DNA of 64,000 nt from Paenibacillus sp. FSL H3-0469. GTDB lineage: Bacteria; Bacillota; Bacilli; Paenibacillales; Paenibacillaceae. Positions 25,133 through 34,516 of this stretch are shown in pieces. The stretch is from the NCBI RefSeq assembly GCF_038051945.1, contig NZ_CP150302.1:4092001-4156000 (forward strand). The letters run 5' to 3'. The notes below the pieces were generated by a model. The model was not told the origin of the DNA and did not search any database. It worked only from the letters and a program-made list of their open reading frames with translations. How positions within the stretch are numbered: the stretch's first letter is position 1; each line of letters opens with the position of its first letter. Both the position numbers and the translations under genes were made by a program.

Positions 25133-27213
25133 GCTTGATCACCACGTTTCTTCTTATGTTTGCGCAGCATCAGAATCAGCGCCACGACCACCAGCGTCAC
25201 GATCATCACCGCTGCGGTCACGAAGCCCAGCACATCACTGCGCTCCATCACCCGCGAGACCAGAGAGTCCGGCGCAGCGCCGGAGACTGTCTTGAAGCGG
25301 TAGGCATTTACCGTGCCGTCCTTATCCGCTACAACGCCGTCACCGTACACCCTCCACCTGTCCTTCTCGCTCCCGATCAGCTTGGAGACTACGAAGTAGC
25401 TCTCGGAGCTGACCGCAGTCACCGCAAGCAGGCCCCGTCCGCTCTCGTAAGGGGATTCCAGGAGCTGGAGCGTGCCGATGGCGGCTCCGTACTGCTCATC
25501 CAGGGCCATTTTCTCATTGGAGAGGAAGGCCAGACCGTCTTTGTTATACTTGAAGAAGAGCTTGCCGTTGTTGTCACGGATTACCTTATTATTCTTATAG
25601 CTCCCGATCGCAATAATATTGTTGTCCTTCAGGTTATCCGCTGCGGCATTATCGCTGTAAAAGTGGACATCACCGGTATTTCCTCCGGCAAACTGCCCGA
25701 GCATATTGAAGACATTCCCGAGGCTCCGGTAGGTGTAATCATCCTTCTCCTTCGGCAGCACCACCGCCACACGGTTGAAGATGCCGTCCCGCAGGAACGG
25801 ATAAGGGTAATTGCTCAGCAAAAGGTCAGTGCGGTCCTTCGTGTTCAGGCGCATCAGTGATTCCTTGCTGATATAGGCCCAAGGCATCTCCTCTTTATTC
25901 GGTGTACAGAGCATGCTCGCAAGCTCCAGATCGAAGGCCACCGTCACAGTGAAATTGCCGGAGATATTCAGGCTCTGGGGCACACTCAGATTCAGCACAT
26001 CGCCGTTCGCCAGCTCCTTCGTCAGCTTCTTGCTGCCGATGGGCGTATTATTGATGCTCACCGTCACCAGGGAACGGTTGAAGTCCAGATTCGCCGCATA
26101 CCGGAAATCCAGGCTGATTCTGCCGTCATCCGCAATGGAGCGGTTGGACGGCAGAGAGACGAAATACGTCTGCTCCTGATGATTCGGCCCGGTGAGCTTG
26201 TCCCCCGTCTCCGTGAACGTAATGTTCGAGCTGATGGCCGGCGCAGGGTTGACTACATCGGTAGCATTAGTAACAACCTTCAGATCCTTGCGGAGCTGGC
26301 TCATCAGCTCCCGGCTTGCCATCAGCCGTCCGGCCTTGATCAGCAGGCTCTCGTCCTTGGAGGTCACGACCAGCGTAGGCAGGGAATCCTTATTGACCAG
26401 CTGAATGACCGCATGGGTGCCGAGATCGTCCGCCGTACTTACCAGCTTCTTCACTCGTTCAGGCAGATGATCATACGTAGCTACCAGCACTACTGCACTC
26501 TTGTCCTTGACGGTATCCTCGCGGTAAGGCAGCAGCGGAATGGTTCTGTCGTTCAATGTGTTGCCTTTAGCGAATCCCGAGAGGGCGTAGGCAGCGCTCT
26601 CCAGCTCTGCCCCGCTGGCGTTCTGCGGCACGGCGAGCAGGCTTTGCTCATTTTTTACCGTATCCATTCCTGAGAATCTGGCACTGAAATCCTGAATGCC
26701 TCCAGTAATGGGCTTCGGCGTATAATTCACAGCAATGTTCGAGGTGTTGAACAGATGCAGCCAGCTGTCCTGCATATCATCGATATTACACAGCTCATAG
26801 CCGCCCGTCGTGGTTCTTAAGCTCCCCTGTATCCGCAGCGTATTGCTGCCCTTCGTCAGGAACCCTTTGGGCGCTTCCACGCTAAGGCTCTGCTGCCCGT
26901 TATTGTCCAGGGACGGCCGGAAGGAATAGAACGGAATACCGTTCAGCGACAGTGTTACGCTCGACAGCTTATCCTCACTGATCTGTGAGGTCTGGAATTG
27001 CAGATTGATCGTCACCTTATCTACATTCCAGTAATCCATCACTGTGAAGAACTGCTGCTGGGAGCTTGAGCCCCTCAGCGAGACATCGCTGGTGAACAGC
27101 GTCTCATACGTTGCTCCGGCTTCACCGGGAAGCACCGCCGCCTGCGCCGCAGGGATTTGAACCAGGAAGAGGGAGAGGCAGAGCAGCACTGTTAGGATCT
27201 GTTTTTTCATCAT
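25129..27213 (-). CDS. ydaN: BcsB-like exopolysaccharide biosynthesis protein (YdaN-like)
   Basis: A 694-residue protein with a signal peptide (about 1-25), a large beta-rich extracytoplasmic region and one C-terminal TM helix (about 660-685) followed by a basic tail. The region with LKGSNTLRIQGSLR-like spacing, YTPKPITGGIQDF and TVSINNTPIGSKKL matches the BcsB fold, the partner of BcsA in cellulose synthase. It probably guides the nascent glycan outside the membrane. It sits between the GT2 synthase gene and the c-di-GMP receptor gene, the same order as ydaM-ydaN in B. subtilis. An AGGAGATAC site precedes ATG 27213. Confidence 0.87.
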   Translation of the reverse strand: MMKKQILTVLLCLSLFLVQIPAAQAAVLPGEAGATYETLFTSDVSLRGSSSQQQFFTVMDYWNVDKVTINLQFQTSQISEDKLSSVTLSLNGIPFYSFRPSLDNNGQQSLSVEAPKGFLTKGSNTLRIQGSLRTTTGGYELCNIDDMQDSWLHLFNTSNIAVNYTPKPITGGIQDFSARFSGMDTVKNEQSLLAVPQNASGAELESAAYALSGFAKGNTLNDRTIPLLPYREDTVKDKSAVVLVATYDHLPERVKKLVSTADDLGTHAVIQLVNKDSLPTLVVTSKDESLLIKAGRLMASRELMSQLRKDLKVVTNATDVVNPAPAISSNITFTETGDKLTGPNHQEQTYFVSLPSNRSIADDGRISLDFRYAANLDFNRSLVTVSINNTPIGSKKLTKELANGDVLNLSVPQSLNISGNFTVTVAFDLELASMLCTPNKEEMPWAYISKESLMRLNTKDRTDLLLSNYPYPFLRDGIFNRVAVVLPKEKDDYTYRSLGNVFNMLGQFAGGNTGDVHFYSDNAAADNLKDNNIIAIGSYKNNKVIRDNNGKLFFKYNKDGLAFLSNEKMALDEQYGAAIGTLQLLESPYESGRGLLAVTAVSSESYFVVSKLIGSEKDRWRVYGDGVVADKDGTVNAYRFKTVSGAAPDSLVSRVMERSDVLGFVTAAVMIVTLVVVALILMLRKHKKKRGDQA

Positions 27214-27256
27214 GTTCCGTATCTCCTGTATATCTTATTTCTGGACCTCCGGCGCA

Positions 27257-28507
27257 CTAGTAACGCTCGGTTTTGTACCACTTGGCTTCCCGTTTGAAAA
27301 TAACGTCTTTGAAATAGTTGTACAGCCCGTAAGCGGCCACTACCATCCAGAGCTGGCAATACGAGACGTACATCAGCAGAATGATCCACAGGTTCGACAG
27401 GCTCATCTCGCCCTTCTCTGTGGTCAGGGTAACGAAGATCCCCACCACGAAGAGCACAATGGCGAGCAGCCACAGGAAGCTGCTGAGTCCGGCGATGGTC
27501 GTATGTACATACCCCATGGCATGCAGCACAAGCAGAATATCCGAGGTGACCAGCGAGATCAGCAGCAGGAAGTAGATGGAGACATAATACAGAATATCGA
27601 AGCGGATCTTCGCCGCCTTCCGGTCGATGAGGAGCGGAAGGTTCTTCACAATGACATAGATGTTACCCTTCGCCCAGCGTGTCCGCTGCTTGAACCATAC
27701 CTTCACCGTCTGCGGCTCCTGCTCCCAGGTGACCGACTTCGGCTGGAATTTGATCCGGTAGCCCATCATATAGATGCGGAAGCTGATTTCCGTATCCTCG
27801 GCAATCGCCTTCACATCCCAGCCGCCGATGCTCTCGACAATGCTCCGGCGCATAATGAAGTTCGTTCCCGGAATCGTGCAGAGCTTGAACAGCTTCCAGC
27901 GCCCCGCCTGCGCCATCCACTGGAAGGACAGCGTCTCGATATTAATGAACCGGGTCAGCAGGCTGGCATCCCGGTTGCGGGTTCTGAACTTGCCGATGAC
28001 CGCCCCCAGGGAGGCATCATTCATAATCTCTGCCACCAGATATTTCAGCGCCGTGCGCTCCGGCGTATTGTCGGCATCATAGATCGCAATCAGCTCCCCG
28101 CTGCTGCGGGTGAAGCCGATGTTCAGCGCATTGGATTTCCCTTTGCCGCCTGTGACGGCGTCCGTATTGATAATGATCAGCTTGCGCTGCGGATTCCGCT
28201 CCTGGATAGCAGCCAGCAGCTCGGCGCTGTTGTCTGACGAATTATCGTTGATGACGATAATCTCATAGCGGTCATGCGGGTAATCCAGTGCCAGCAGGGA
28301 TTCCACGGTTTTACTGATGACAACCCCCTCATTGTGAGCAGGAACCATAATCGTCACCATGGGATGCTCCCCGGTAATCTCCGGCACCGGTTCGTTTTCC
28401 GTTTGAATGTAGTACAGATAGCCCGCTATAATCAGCATTACATTCACCAGCAGCAGGGACCAGATACAGATGACCGCGATCACCATCAATACGTCTGAGA
28501 TCGTCAT
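27257..28507 (-). CDS. ydaM: Processive GT2 glycosyltransferase (YdaM/BcsA-like)
   Basis: A 416-residue membrane glycosyltransferase. TM helices flank the catalytic domain: one near residues 6-33 and about four after 300. The D,D,D,QxxRW set of processive GT2 enzymes is complete: Asp87-Asp89 region (INDNSSD), Asp144-x-Asp146 (YDAD), Asp238 (AEDTE) and QRTRW (274-278). No PilZ domain is present, unlike BcsA, so c-di-GMP control must come from another protein, most simply the degenerate GGDEF protein of the same operon. The polymer made is not known. A TTAGGAGA site precedes ATG 28507. Confidence 0.93.
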   Translation of the reverse strand: MTISDVLMVIAVICIWSLLLVNVMLIIAGYLYYIQTENEPVPEITGEHPMVTIMVPAHNEGVVISKTVESLLALDYPHDRYEIIVINDNSSDNSAELLAAIQERNPQRKLIIINTDAVTGGKGKSNALNIGFTRSSGELIAIYDADNTPERTALKYLVAEIMNDASLGAVIGKFRTRNRDASLLTRFINIETLSFQWMAQAGRWKLFKLCTIPGTNFIMRRSIVESIGGWDVKAIAEDTEISFRIYMMGYRIKFQPKSVTWEQEPQTVKVWFKQRTRWAKGNIYVIVKNLPLLIDRKAAKIRFDILYYVSIYFLLLISLVTSDILLVLHAMGYVHTTIAGLSSFLWLLAIVLFVVGIFVTLTTEKGEMSLSNLWIILLMYVSYCQLWMVVAAYGLYNYFKDVIFKREAKWYKTERY

Positions 28508-28541
28508 AGTATTCTCCTAAACTCGCTATATTTTTCCGGGA

Positions 28542-30098
28542 TTACTTGTTCAAATATTTCCTGCGGTACAGCCTGTAGCCGATAGTGAGCAGCCCGCCGA
28601 ACAAGAGCAGTGCAGCCAGGATCACGATGATGAAGAATTGATTCTGCACGCTGAACAGCCGGTTGAAGCTCGTCGCCTGCTTCTCCTTGTACTGGAAATC
28701 AACGGCGACCTTCTGCGGGGTATAATCGACATCCAGTATGTTGCCATCCATACGGATCACCCCGTCAGCAGACTCAAGGGTGTGCTTATCGGTGCGGACC
28801 GTATGGACCTCCTGCTTATAGTCTGCGAAGGTATACCATTCCGCATTCATATTCTGCAGAAGTTCCTCCAGTCCGCGCTCATCCTCCGGCAGATCCAGCG
28901 TTACCGCCGTATTCAGCGGAAGCTCCGGCATCGCCTTGCCTGTTCTGCCAATCCCCTGCAGCAGCTCCGGAGGCAGACTGTACAGAGAGGAAGAGAAGGC
29001 CACTGAAGTGTCAGTCTGTTCCATATAGTGAGTCTCTCCATCCGGGAAAAGCACCGCCGAATTGAAGAACCCCATGCCTGCGGCAGAATACTCCTTGTCA
29101 TACGTCCAGTAGCTCTCGGCAGCAACGCCGAGCGGTGCCACGCCCCCCTCTGCCAGCACATTAATGAACTGATTCATCTTCCCGCGCAGCGACCGGTCAT
29201 TCGAATTGATCGGCGGTCTGACCGCAGGGGCATTGACAATGATGCTGCCGTTGCGGGACTGGACGGCTCTGAGCGCCTCCAGATACCGCTTCATGGCGGG
29301 GAAATCGGTATTTGCGAATACCGGACGGACACTCGCGATGAAGGGAATACCGCTTGTATAGAGGCGTTCAGCCAGTTGCTCCAGCAGATTCAGATCCGAG
29401 AAGGGATAGATCTCCTTGATGACCAGATACATTTGCGGCTGCGCGGTATAGTGCAGCCAATCCTTCAGCACATAGGCCGCTGCTATGGCTGTGAAATCGC
29501 CCTGCTTCAGATAAGGCAGGTAGGCGGAGCGGCCGCTGCTTACCGCAAACGGCACTTGTGCCCCCCCGTCTGATGAGGACCACGTTCCATAAGAACGCCC
29601 TGCGGCCGAAGCGGTTATATAGGGCATCCCTTCGGCCTCCAGCGGAATGCCGGTGAAGCCGCCGATGGAGAGGCTTGCGCCCGCTCTATGCCATACCCCG
29701 GTCTTCAGCCGCAGCGTCTGCTGCATCCGGGAAGGCGGTCTATATCCAACATGCAGCATAGCCCCCTTATACCCGGCTGCCTCCTGAAGGTAGGCTTGAT
29801 TCGTAACCTCAAGCTCATCATTGTTAATTACAGTGATCACGCCGGAATAGCCCTTCATGCCGCCAGGCGCATAAGAGGAAATAGGCTTCAGCGTGACCTG
29901 TGCGCTGTAAGCGGCAAGCAGCCGCTGCAGCTCGGCCACATTCCCCTCCTGGCCTGTATTCTTCGCCAGGCTGTCGAACAGCAGCAGAATCCGCTGCGCC
30001 GGAGCCGGAGAAGCGGCAGCGGATGCCGGCCCGGCAGAGGGCAGCAGCTCAGCCGTCAATACAAGGAACAGCAGAATGACGATCCCTCTGCGTCTCAC
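28542..30098 (-). CDS. ydaL: DUF2334 exported protein of the EPS operon (YdaL-like)
   Basis: A 518-residue protein with a signal peptide, a long extracytoplasmic part and one C-terminal TM helix with a basic tail (YRLYRRKYLNK). The central PQMYLVIKEIYPFSDLNLLEQLAERLYTSGIPF region fits DUF2334, a predicted polysaccharide-deacetylase-like barrel; the KEIYPF site replaces the usual DDG metal motif, so catalysis is uncertain. The GTG start overlaps the stop of the preceding gene by GTGA. Position and architecture agree with YdaL of B. subtilis. Confidence 0.85.
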   Translation of the reverse strand: MRRRGIVILLFLVLTAELLPSAGPASAAASPAPAQRILLLFDSLAKNTGQEGNVAELQRLLAAYSAQVTLKPISSYAPGGMKGYSGVITVINNDELEVTNQAYLQEAAGYKGAMLHVGYRPPSRMQQTLRLKTGVWHRAGASLSIGGFTGIPLEAEGMPYITASAAGRSYGTWSSSDGGAQVPFAVSSGRSAYLPYLKQGDFTAIAAAYVLKDWLHYTAQPQMYLVIKEIYPFSDLNLLEQLAERLYTSGIPFIASVRPVFANTDFPAMKRYLEALRAVQSRNGSIIVNAPAVRPPINSNDRSLRGKMNQFINVLAEGGVAPLGVAAESYWTYDKEYSAAGMGFFNSAVLFPDGETHYMEQTDTSVAFSSSLYSLPPELLQGIGRTGKAMPELPLNTAVTLDLPEDERGLEELLQNMNAEWYTFADYKQEVHTVRTDKHTLESADGVIRMDGNILDVDYTPQKVAVDFQYKEKQATSFNRLFSVQNQFFIIVILAALLLFGGLLTIGYRLYRRKYLNK

Positions 30099-31642
30099 AT
30101 GCCCACCCCTTTATTCAGTGCCGGATATTCCTTGAGCGGCCGTGCAGACGGTGCAGACGGCACCGATCGGCGTGAAGAGATTCCACGGCCGATTACGCTG
30201 GCAGCCGTCTGGAAGATAATCAGATCGAAGGCTAGAGTGAACAGGAATTCATGCTTGGCAATATCCGCGTCACCCGCACCGATAATGGAGACTACAATAC
30301 CTGACAGTCCGACCAGCATCGTAGCCAGAATCACCAGCAGACGCTGCATGCCCCGGAAATCCCGGGTGCGGACAGACCGGGCGAACGATGGCATATAGAC
30401 CCCTATTGTTACGGCCATCCAGAGAAGAATGAAGGCGAAGGGACGGGGGGCCAGCTTCTCCTTAAGCGTGCTGTACAAGCTGAAGAAATGGCTCTGCGCC
30501 CGGAACTCCTTACCTGCGGACTGTTCATAGTTCCCCATAGCCGCCGGCTTAATTTTATAAGCACTCTCAGCAGCCGTGTCCAGAATCGAGCCCAGCTCAT
30601 TCGGGTGCGAAGCATAATAGGTCAGAATGGAGACAAAGCCGTAACGGCTGTAGAAATTTTTATCCAGCAGCTCGGATTTCACATCCACCGTCCCGTATTG
30701 GTCATAGTACGTATTCTCTTTGAGAATCGCGTACTGTTCATTGATCCCGAAGGAATCAAGGGCGATCTCCGGATTCTTGGATTCCATCAGCACCCCGCGC
30801 GTCATCGCATGGTACTGGTTAATATTCACGAACTCTTTGGAGATATTAAGATACGTCGCAATTCCGGCGAACATCATCAGACCGGCCGACAGCAGTGTAA
30901 CCCAGCGGAACAGCTTGTCCCGGCGGATCAGCACCAGCGGAATCGAGAGCAGGGAAATCACCATCCCCACCGGAGCATTCTGCTGCTTGGAGGTAGTCAG
31001 GATCAGGGTGCTGATCAACAGGATCGCCAGCATGGCATAATCGTTATATCTCTTCCGGTACAGCAACAGCCAGGAGGCGAACACCAGAATCATGGTCACC
31101 ATCACCAGGCTCTCGCCGAAGAAGGAGCTGAAATAGTTGGTATAGCCTGTATCCCCGAAAATGAACACCGCAAGCGCCGCGACTGCCATACCCCGCTTAG
31201 GTGACATTTTCACCGTGATCGCTTCAACCAGCAAGTAGACTGCGGCAACATACAGCACGGTGTAGATTGCAGCCTGGAAGCGGATATCGAAGACCTCGCG
31301 GCTGAAAAACAGCTTGTTGACGAAGATTGCCAGCTTGATGAACAGGGACTGGGAGGAGACCACCATCGTGCTGTTCTCGTTGAAATATTGAAAGATTCCG
31401 AACTGCTTCACGAAATAGCCGAAGTACTGGCTGTCATAGTCCGGAGCGTTGAAATACAGGCCGTTGCTATATATAATCCGGTAAAAGTCTCCGTTATCCG
31501 CCATGCCGATATAAGGGGAGGTAAACAGCGAAATAGCCGTCACCAGCAGCACGCAGAACGCGGCGGCAAATGCCGGAGTAATCCGAAAGCCAGCTAACGT
31601 GATACCGGGCCGGGTCGATGTAAGCTCTAGGTTGTCTATCAT
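30095..31642 (-). CDS. Polytopic membrane protein of the EPS operon, possible GT-C glycosyltransferase
   Basis: A 515-residue protein with about 11 TM helices. The first extracytoplasmic loop carries SPYIGMADNGDFYRI, with acidic residues just after TM1, the place where GT-C lipid-linked sugar transferases have their catalytic Asp. It recalls WsfD-type proteins of glycan clusters, which is a low-certainty recognition. It lies between the GH8-like lipoprotein gene (22 bp upstream) and the ydaL-like gene (4-bp overlap). As far as I recall, the B. subtilis ydaJKLMN operon has no such gene, so this may be an extra sugar-modifying step. AAGGGGA precedes ATG 31642. Confidence 0.8.
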   Translation of the reverse strand: MIDNLELTSTRPGITLAGFRITPAFAAAFCVLLVTAISLFTSPYIGMADNGDFYRIIYSNGLYFNAPDYDSQYFGYFVKQFGIFQYFNENSTMVVSSQSLFIKLAIFVNKLFFSREVFDIRFQAAIYTVLYVAAVYLLVEAITVKMSPKRGMAVAALAVFIFGDTGYTNYFSSFFGESLVMVTMILVFASWLLLYRKRYNDYAMLAILLISTLILTTSKQQNAPVGMVISLLSIPLVLIRRDKLFRWVTLLSAGLMMFAGIATYLNISKEFVNINQYHAMTRGVLMESKNPEIALDSFGINEQYAILKENTYYDQYGTVDVKSELLDKNFYSRYGFVSILTYYASHPNELGSILDTAAESAYKIKPAAMGNYEQSAGKEFRAQSHFFSLYSTLKEKLAPRPFAFILLWMAVTIGVYMPSFARSVRTRDFRGMQRLLVILATMLVGLSGIVVSIIGAGDADIAKHEFLFTLAFDLIIFQTAASVIGRGISSRRSVPSAPSARPLKEYPALNKGVGM

Positions 31643-31664
31643 TCCGATTCCCCTTTTGGTTATA

Positions 31665-32825
31665 TTATGGAGCCTTATAGGAGTAAGCCAGCAGTGCCAT
31701 CAGGTTATCAAAAGAATATGCCTGCCCGGAGGCAGGATCACCAAAGCCGCCGTATAGCGGACTTGAAGGATCTGTCACTCTGAATTCATTCATCCGTTCT
31801 ATACTGGACCGATAGAGCTCACCATCCTCCAGCACGGCTCCAATCATGGCTGTGAGTGCATAGACCGCTGTTGAACGGATATCATTAGCCGGCTTGCCCT
31901 CACGTGTATATTGTCCGAATAAGGTTCCCGCTGCGACCTGAGCTTTGATGAAGCTGATGCTTGCCGGCTTTTGGCGGCCGGTCTCTGCCAGATGAAGAAT
32001 AGTCAGCAGAGATTCTACCGAGTTGATGCCTTCGGAGCTGTACTGTCCACTCTGGTAATCGAAGCGGGTCTCATAGAATGGAAAAGAATCGGACAAATAT
32101 CCCTCCTCCAAAATACCGCTCATATTCTTCAACAAATTCTTTTGTAATTCGCTAGATATCGACAATTTCTGCAATACACTCAGATCAATATAACACAAAG
32201 TTACGAATCCGTTGACCACTTTCAAATAATTGTCATAGATGTCATAAATGTAACCTTTTTTAGCATTGTTTTTATAGAACCGTTCTCCATATTTATCGGC
32301 TTCTCTGGTATATTCCGGCTGGTTAAATGCCTGCCCCGCCTCATATAAAGCTCCGATCATGCGCAGGTCATCCACCGCTGCATTCACGGGATAACGCTTC
32401 TGCTGCTTGGGACTGTAGCGGTAGCTGAAACCGCCCTCCATATCGAAGGTTCTGCGGGCCGTCTCCCACTGCCGGTCAAACAGCTCCTGATTGCGGGTCC
32501 GGACTGCCGTCTCCATCAGGAGAGAAGCGGACTCGCTCAGAATCTCATGGCCGGTAGCTACCTCTGCCGCTTCAGAGGTCTCCTTCAGATTCGTATATAC
32601 CCCGTCGGGGCCTGTAAGCTGCGTATTTATGAAATGGAATAATTCCTGCTGTTCCCGTGTAGGCTCAAGCTGAGGCGCTTCATCCGGCCGGGTAGTCCCT
32701 GCGGGAGAGACCGCCGGAGTATAGACGGGAGAAGATGGCGCCGGGCCGGCCTGATTGCCGCCGCAGGAGGTTAGCAGGAGCAGCGACATCCCCAGAACAG
32801 CAGCCTTCTTATATCTGCTTTCCAA
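31665..32825 (-). CDS. ydaJ: GH8-like lipoprotein (YdaJ-like)
   Basis: A 386-residue lipoprotein: signal peptide with lipobox LLLTSC, a Pro/Ser-rich linker, then an alpha-helical (alpha/alpha)6-type domain. Two places resemble the catalytic sites of glycoside hydrolase family 8: GHEILSESASLLM (Glu of the SEGxxYGM motif) and NAAVDDLRMIGAL (Asp of the ADxDL motif). It may trim or release the exopolysaccharide, as BcsZ does for cellulose. It is the first gene of the operon; the start is TTG 32825 behind AAGGATG. The 120 AT-rich bases upstream should hold the operon promoter. Confidence 0.85.
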   Translation of the reverse strand: MESRYKKAAVLGMSLLLLTSCGGNQAGPAPSSPVYTPAVSPAGTTRPDEAPQLEPTREQQELFHFINTQLTGPDGVYTNLKETSEAAEVATGHEILSESASLLMETAVRTRNQELFDRQWETARRTFDMEGGFSYRYSPKQQKRYPVNAAVDDLRMIGALYEAGQAFNQPEYTREADKYGERFYKNNAKKGYIYDIYDNYLKVVNGFVTLCYIDLSVLQKLSISSELQKNLLKNMSGILEEGYLSDSFPFYETRFDYQSGQYSSEGINSVESLLTILHLAETGRQKPASISFIKAQVAAGTLFGQYTREGKPANDIRSTAVYALTAMIGAVLEDGELYRSSIERMNEFRVTDPSSPLYGGFGDPASGQAYSFDNLMALLAYSYKAP

Positions 32826-32949
32826 TCGATCACATCCTTAAATGACAACTACCAATTGATCCATACTAATATAACGGTAATTATTGTCACATTATTTACT
32901 GTTTCTTCGAACATTATGTGTCAGCATCACATATTTCTCCTTTTTCTCC

Positions 32950-32993
32950 AAAAAAAAGAGCCACTCCTAGTCTTAACGACCGGAACAGCTCTT
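32950..32993 (-). terminator. Terminator behind the potassium channel operon
   Basis: On the minus strand AAGAGC-TGTTCC pairs with GGAGTG-GCTCTT, allowing G-T pairs, followed by TTTTTT. It separates the channel operon from the exopolysaccharide operon. Confidence 0.7.
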
Positions 32994-33014
32994 ATGAATG
33001 CTTAGGTATTATCT

Positions 33015-34031
33015 CTAGCTCTCTTTAATTCTCCGGTACGTGGCCTCATCGGCGACGATGTAGAGTCTGGCATCTGCCGGAATCGGCTGGTCCAGCTTAC
33101 GGTTAATGCCCAGATCACCGCGGTCGGACAGCAGGGTCGCCCCCTCGCGCAGCAGGTCCTGAAAGGCCTCACCATAGGTTGTCCAGCCGCGGCGGCGGGG
33201 AATTTCATAGATATCATCCCCGTGCTCACGGCTGAGAAGCTGGGTGATCACCTCAGAATTGCCCTCCTGCAGGGCAGAGCGGACGGCCAGTCTGGAGATC
33301 GCATCATGGGAGAGCACGAACTCGTTCACCTGCACATGCTTGAAGTTCTGAATGTTCTTTTCCTGCATAATCTCTACGGTTGTATGTACCTGCGGGGCAA
33401 TCCGCTCAATGCTGGAAGCAATCAGCAGCGACTTGCCGTCGCTCAAGGAAGCTTCGTCGATACGGGTGTCGCTGAACACAATCGCTGCTCTGGCGCTCCC
33501 GATATTTGCCTTCAGCAGAATGTCATCGCTTGCAGCATCGCCGCTGATGAAGTGGACCTGCTCCATGGCTTCCAGCGGATGCCGTCCGTTCTCATCGATA
33601 ATGACCACTTTGCATTCCCTGTCGTAACACAGAATCTCATCTACTGCCGCCTGTGTCTTGCGGTTCCAGTTAATCAGCACCACATGATGTTGTCCGTGAA
33701 AGGTCAACGTTCCGGCTCCTCTCCTGCGCTGCATCTCGCCCATGGCATCGATAATCTTGCCGATCACCAGACTGAGCAGACCAATGCCAAAGATATATAA
33801 GAAAATCGTAAATACTTTGCCGGTAACGGTAGCGGCGAAGTAATCGCCATACCCTACAGTAGCCATGGTGGTCATCACCCAATAAAAGGCGTTGAACCAG
33901 CTATGAAACGTGTCCGGCTCCAGCAGGAAGGCGATGGTTGCACTTAGAAGAATGAAGGCCAGAATAATAAAAGCAATGGACTTCTTCTTCAGATGAAGCA
34001 GCTTGCCGGATAATTGGATTAGAAAATGCAA
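33015..34031 (-). CDS. Two-TM potassium channel with RCK domain (YugO-like)
   Basis: A 338-residue membrane channel. Two TM helices (about 18-40 and 73-95) bracket a pore loop with the selectivity filter TVGYGDY. A cytoplasmic RCK/TrkA-N domain follows (HHVVLINWNRKTQAAVDEIL, VVIIDENGR, HFISGDAASDD, AAIVFSDTRID), with a second C-terminal regulatory part. The start is TTG 34031 with an AGGGATGAG site; no in-frame ATG lies near. YugO of B. subtilis, of similar build, mediates K+ release in biofilms. Here it is the last gene of the DUF350/ATP-grasp operon (93 bp behind the DUF350 gene). Confidence 0.92.
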   Translation of the reverse strand: MHFLIQLSGKLLHLKKKSIAFIILAFILLSATIAFLLEPDTFHSWFNAFYWVMTTMATVGYGDYFAATVTGKVFTIFLYIFGIGLLSLVIGKIIDAMGEMQRRRGAGTLTFHGQHHVVLINWNRKTQAAVDEILCYDRECKVVIIDENGRHPLEAMEQVHFISGDAASDDILLKANIGSARAAIVFSDTRIDEASLSDGKSLLIASSIERIAPQVHTTVEIMQEKNIQNFKHVQVNEFVLSHDAISRLAVRSALQEGNSEVITQLLSREHGDDIYEIPRRRGWTTYGEAFQDLLREGATLLSDRGDLGINRKLDQPIPADARLYIVADEATYRRIKES

Positions 34032-34123
34032 CGCTCATCCCTGCCTCCCGGTTGAATTGAGCCGGCGGGCAGCAGCCTGCGTCTAGTCCCTTGCGGGGCA
34101 CAACTGCCGGCCGCCTGCCAAAA

Positions 34124-34516
34124 CTAAATAATCAGACTGCTGACTGCGAAGGCCGTCCCGATGAACACCATGCAGAGCATGACGCCGACCGCCACATTCC
34201 CCTTCTCCAGCTGCTCTGAAATCCGGAAGCCGGGTGTGAACAGCTCGAAGATCCAGTAAGAAGCGATCAGGCAGACATAGCCCACCGCGAACCAGAGCAT
34301 CATGAACCAGATGGAGGTATTGGTATAAGCCGCTACTCCAAGAATGACCGCCGTCGCCAGGAACTTGCCGCCGAACGCCAGCGCTACCGCCACATTCCCC
34401 TTCTTCAGCTCCTCCATATCCTTGAAGGGAGTCATGAGCGCGAAGATCACCATACCCAGCACTTGAAGCAGAACAATGGTCAGAATACTGACCACCAGAT
34501 TAATTACGATCGTCAT
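34124..34516 (-). CDS. DUF350 membrane protein
   Basis: A 130-residue protein with four TM helices arranged as two similar halves; each half has a polar KGNVAVA/EKGNVAVG motif (about residues 39-45 and 104-110), the hallmark of the DUF350 (YjfL) family. Function is unknown. The ATG overlaps the stop of the lipoprotein gene (ATGA), so translation is coupled. In E. coli yjfL also lies close to the glutathionylspermidine-synthase-like gene yjfC, so the association seen here is a recurring one. Confidence 0.9.
   Translation of the reverse strand: MTIVINLVVSILTIVLLQVLGMVIFALMTPFKDMEELKKGNVAVALAFGGKFLATAVILGVAAYTNTSIWFMMLWFAVGYVCLIASYWIFELFTPGFRISEQLEKGNVAVGVMLCMVFIGTAFAVSSLII

Noticed and set aside
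25039..25860. 273-codon plus-strand frame opposite the EPS genes
   Set aside because: It is antisense to the well-supported YdaK- and BcsB-like genes and has no recognisable features.
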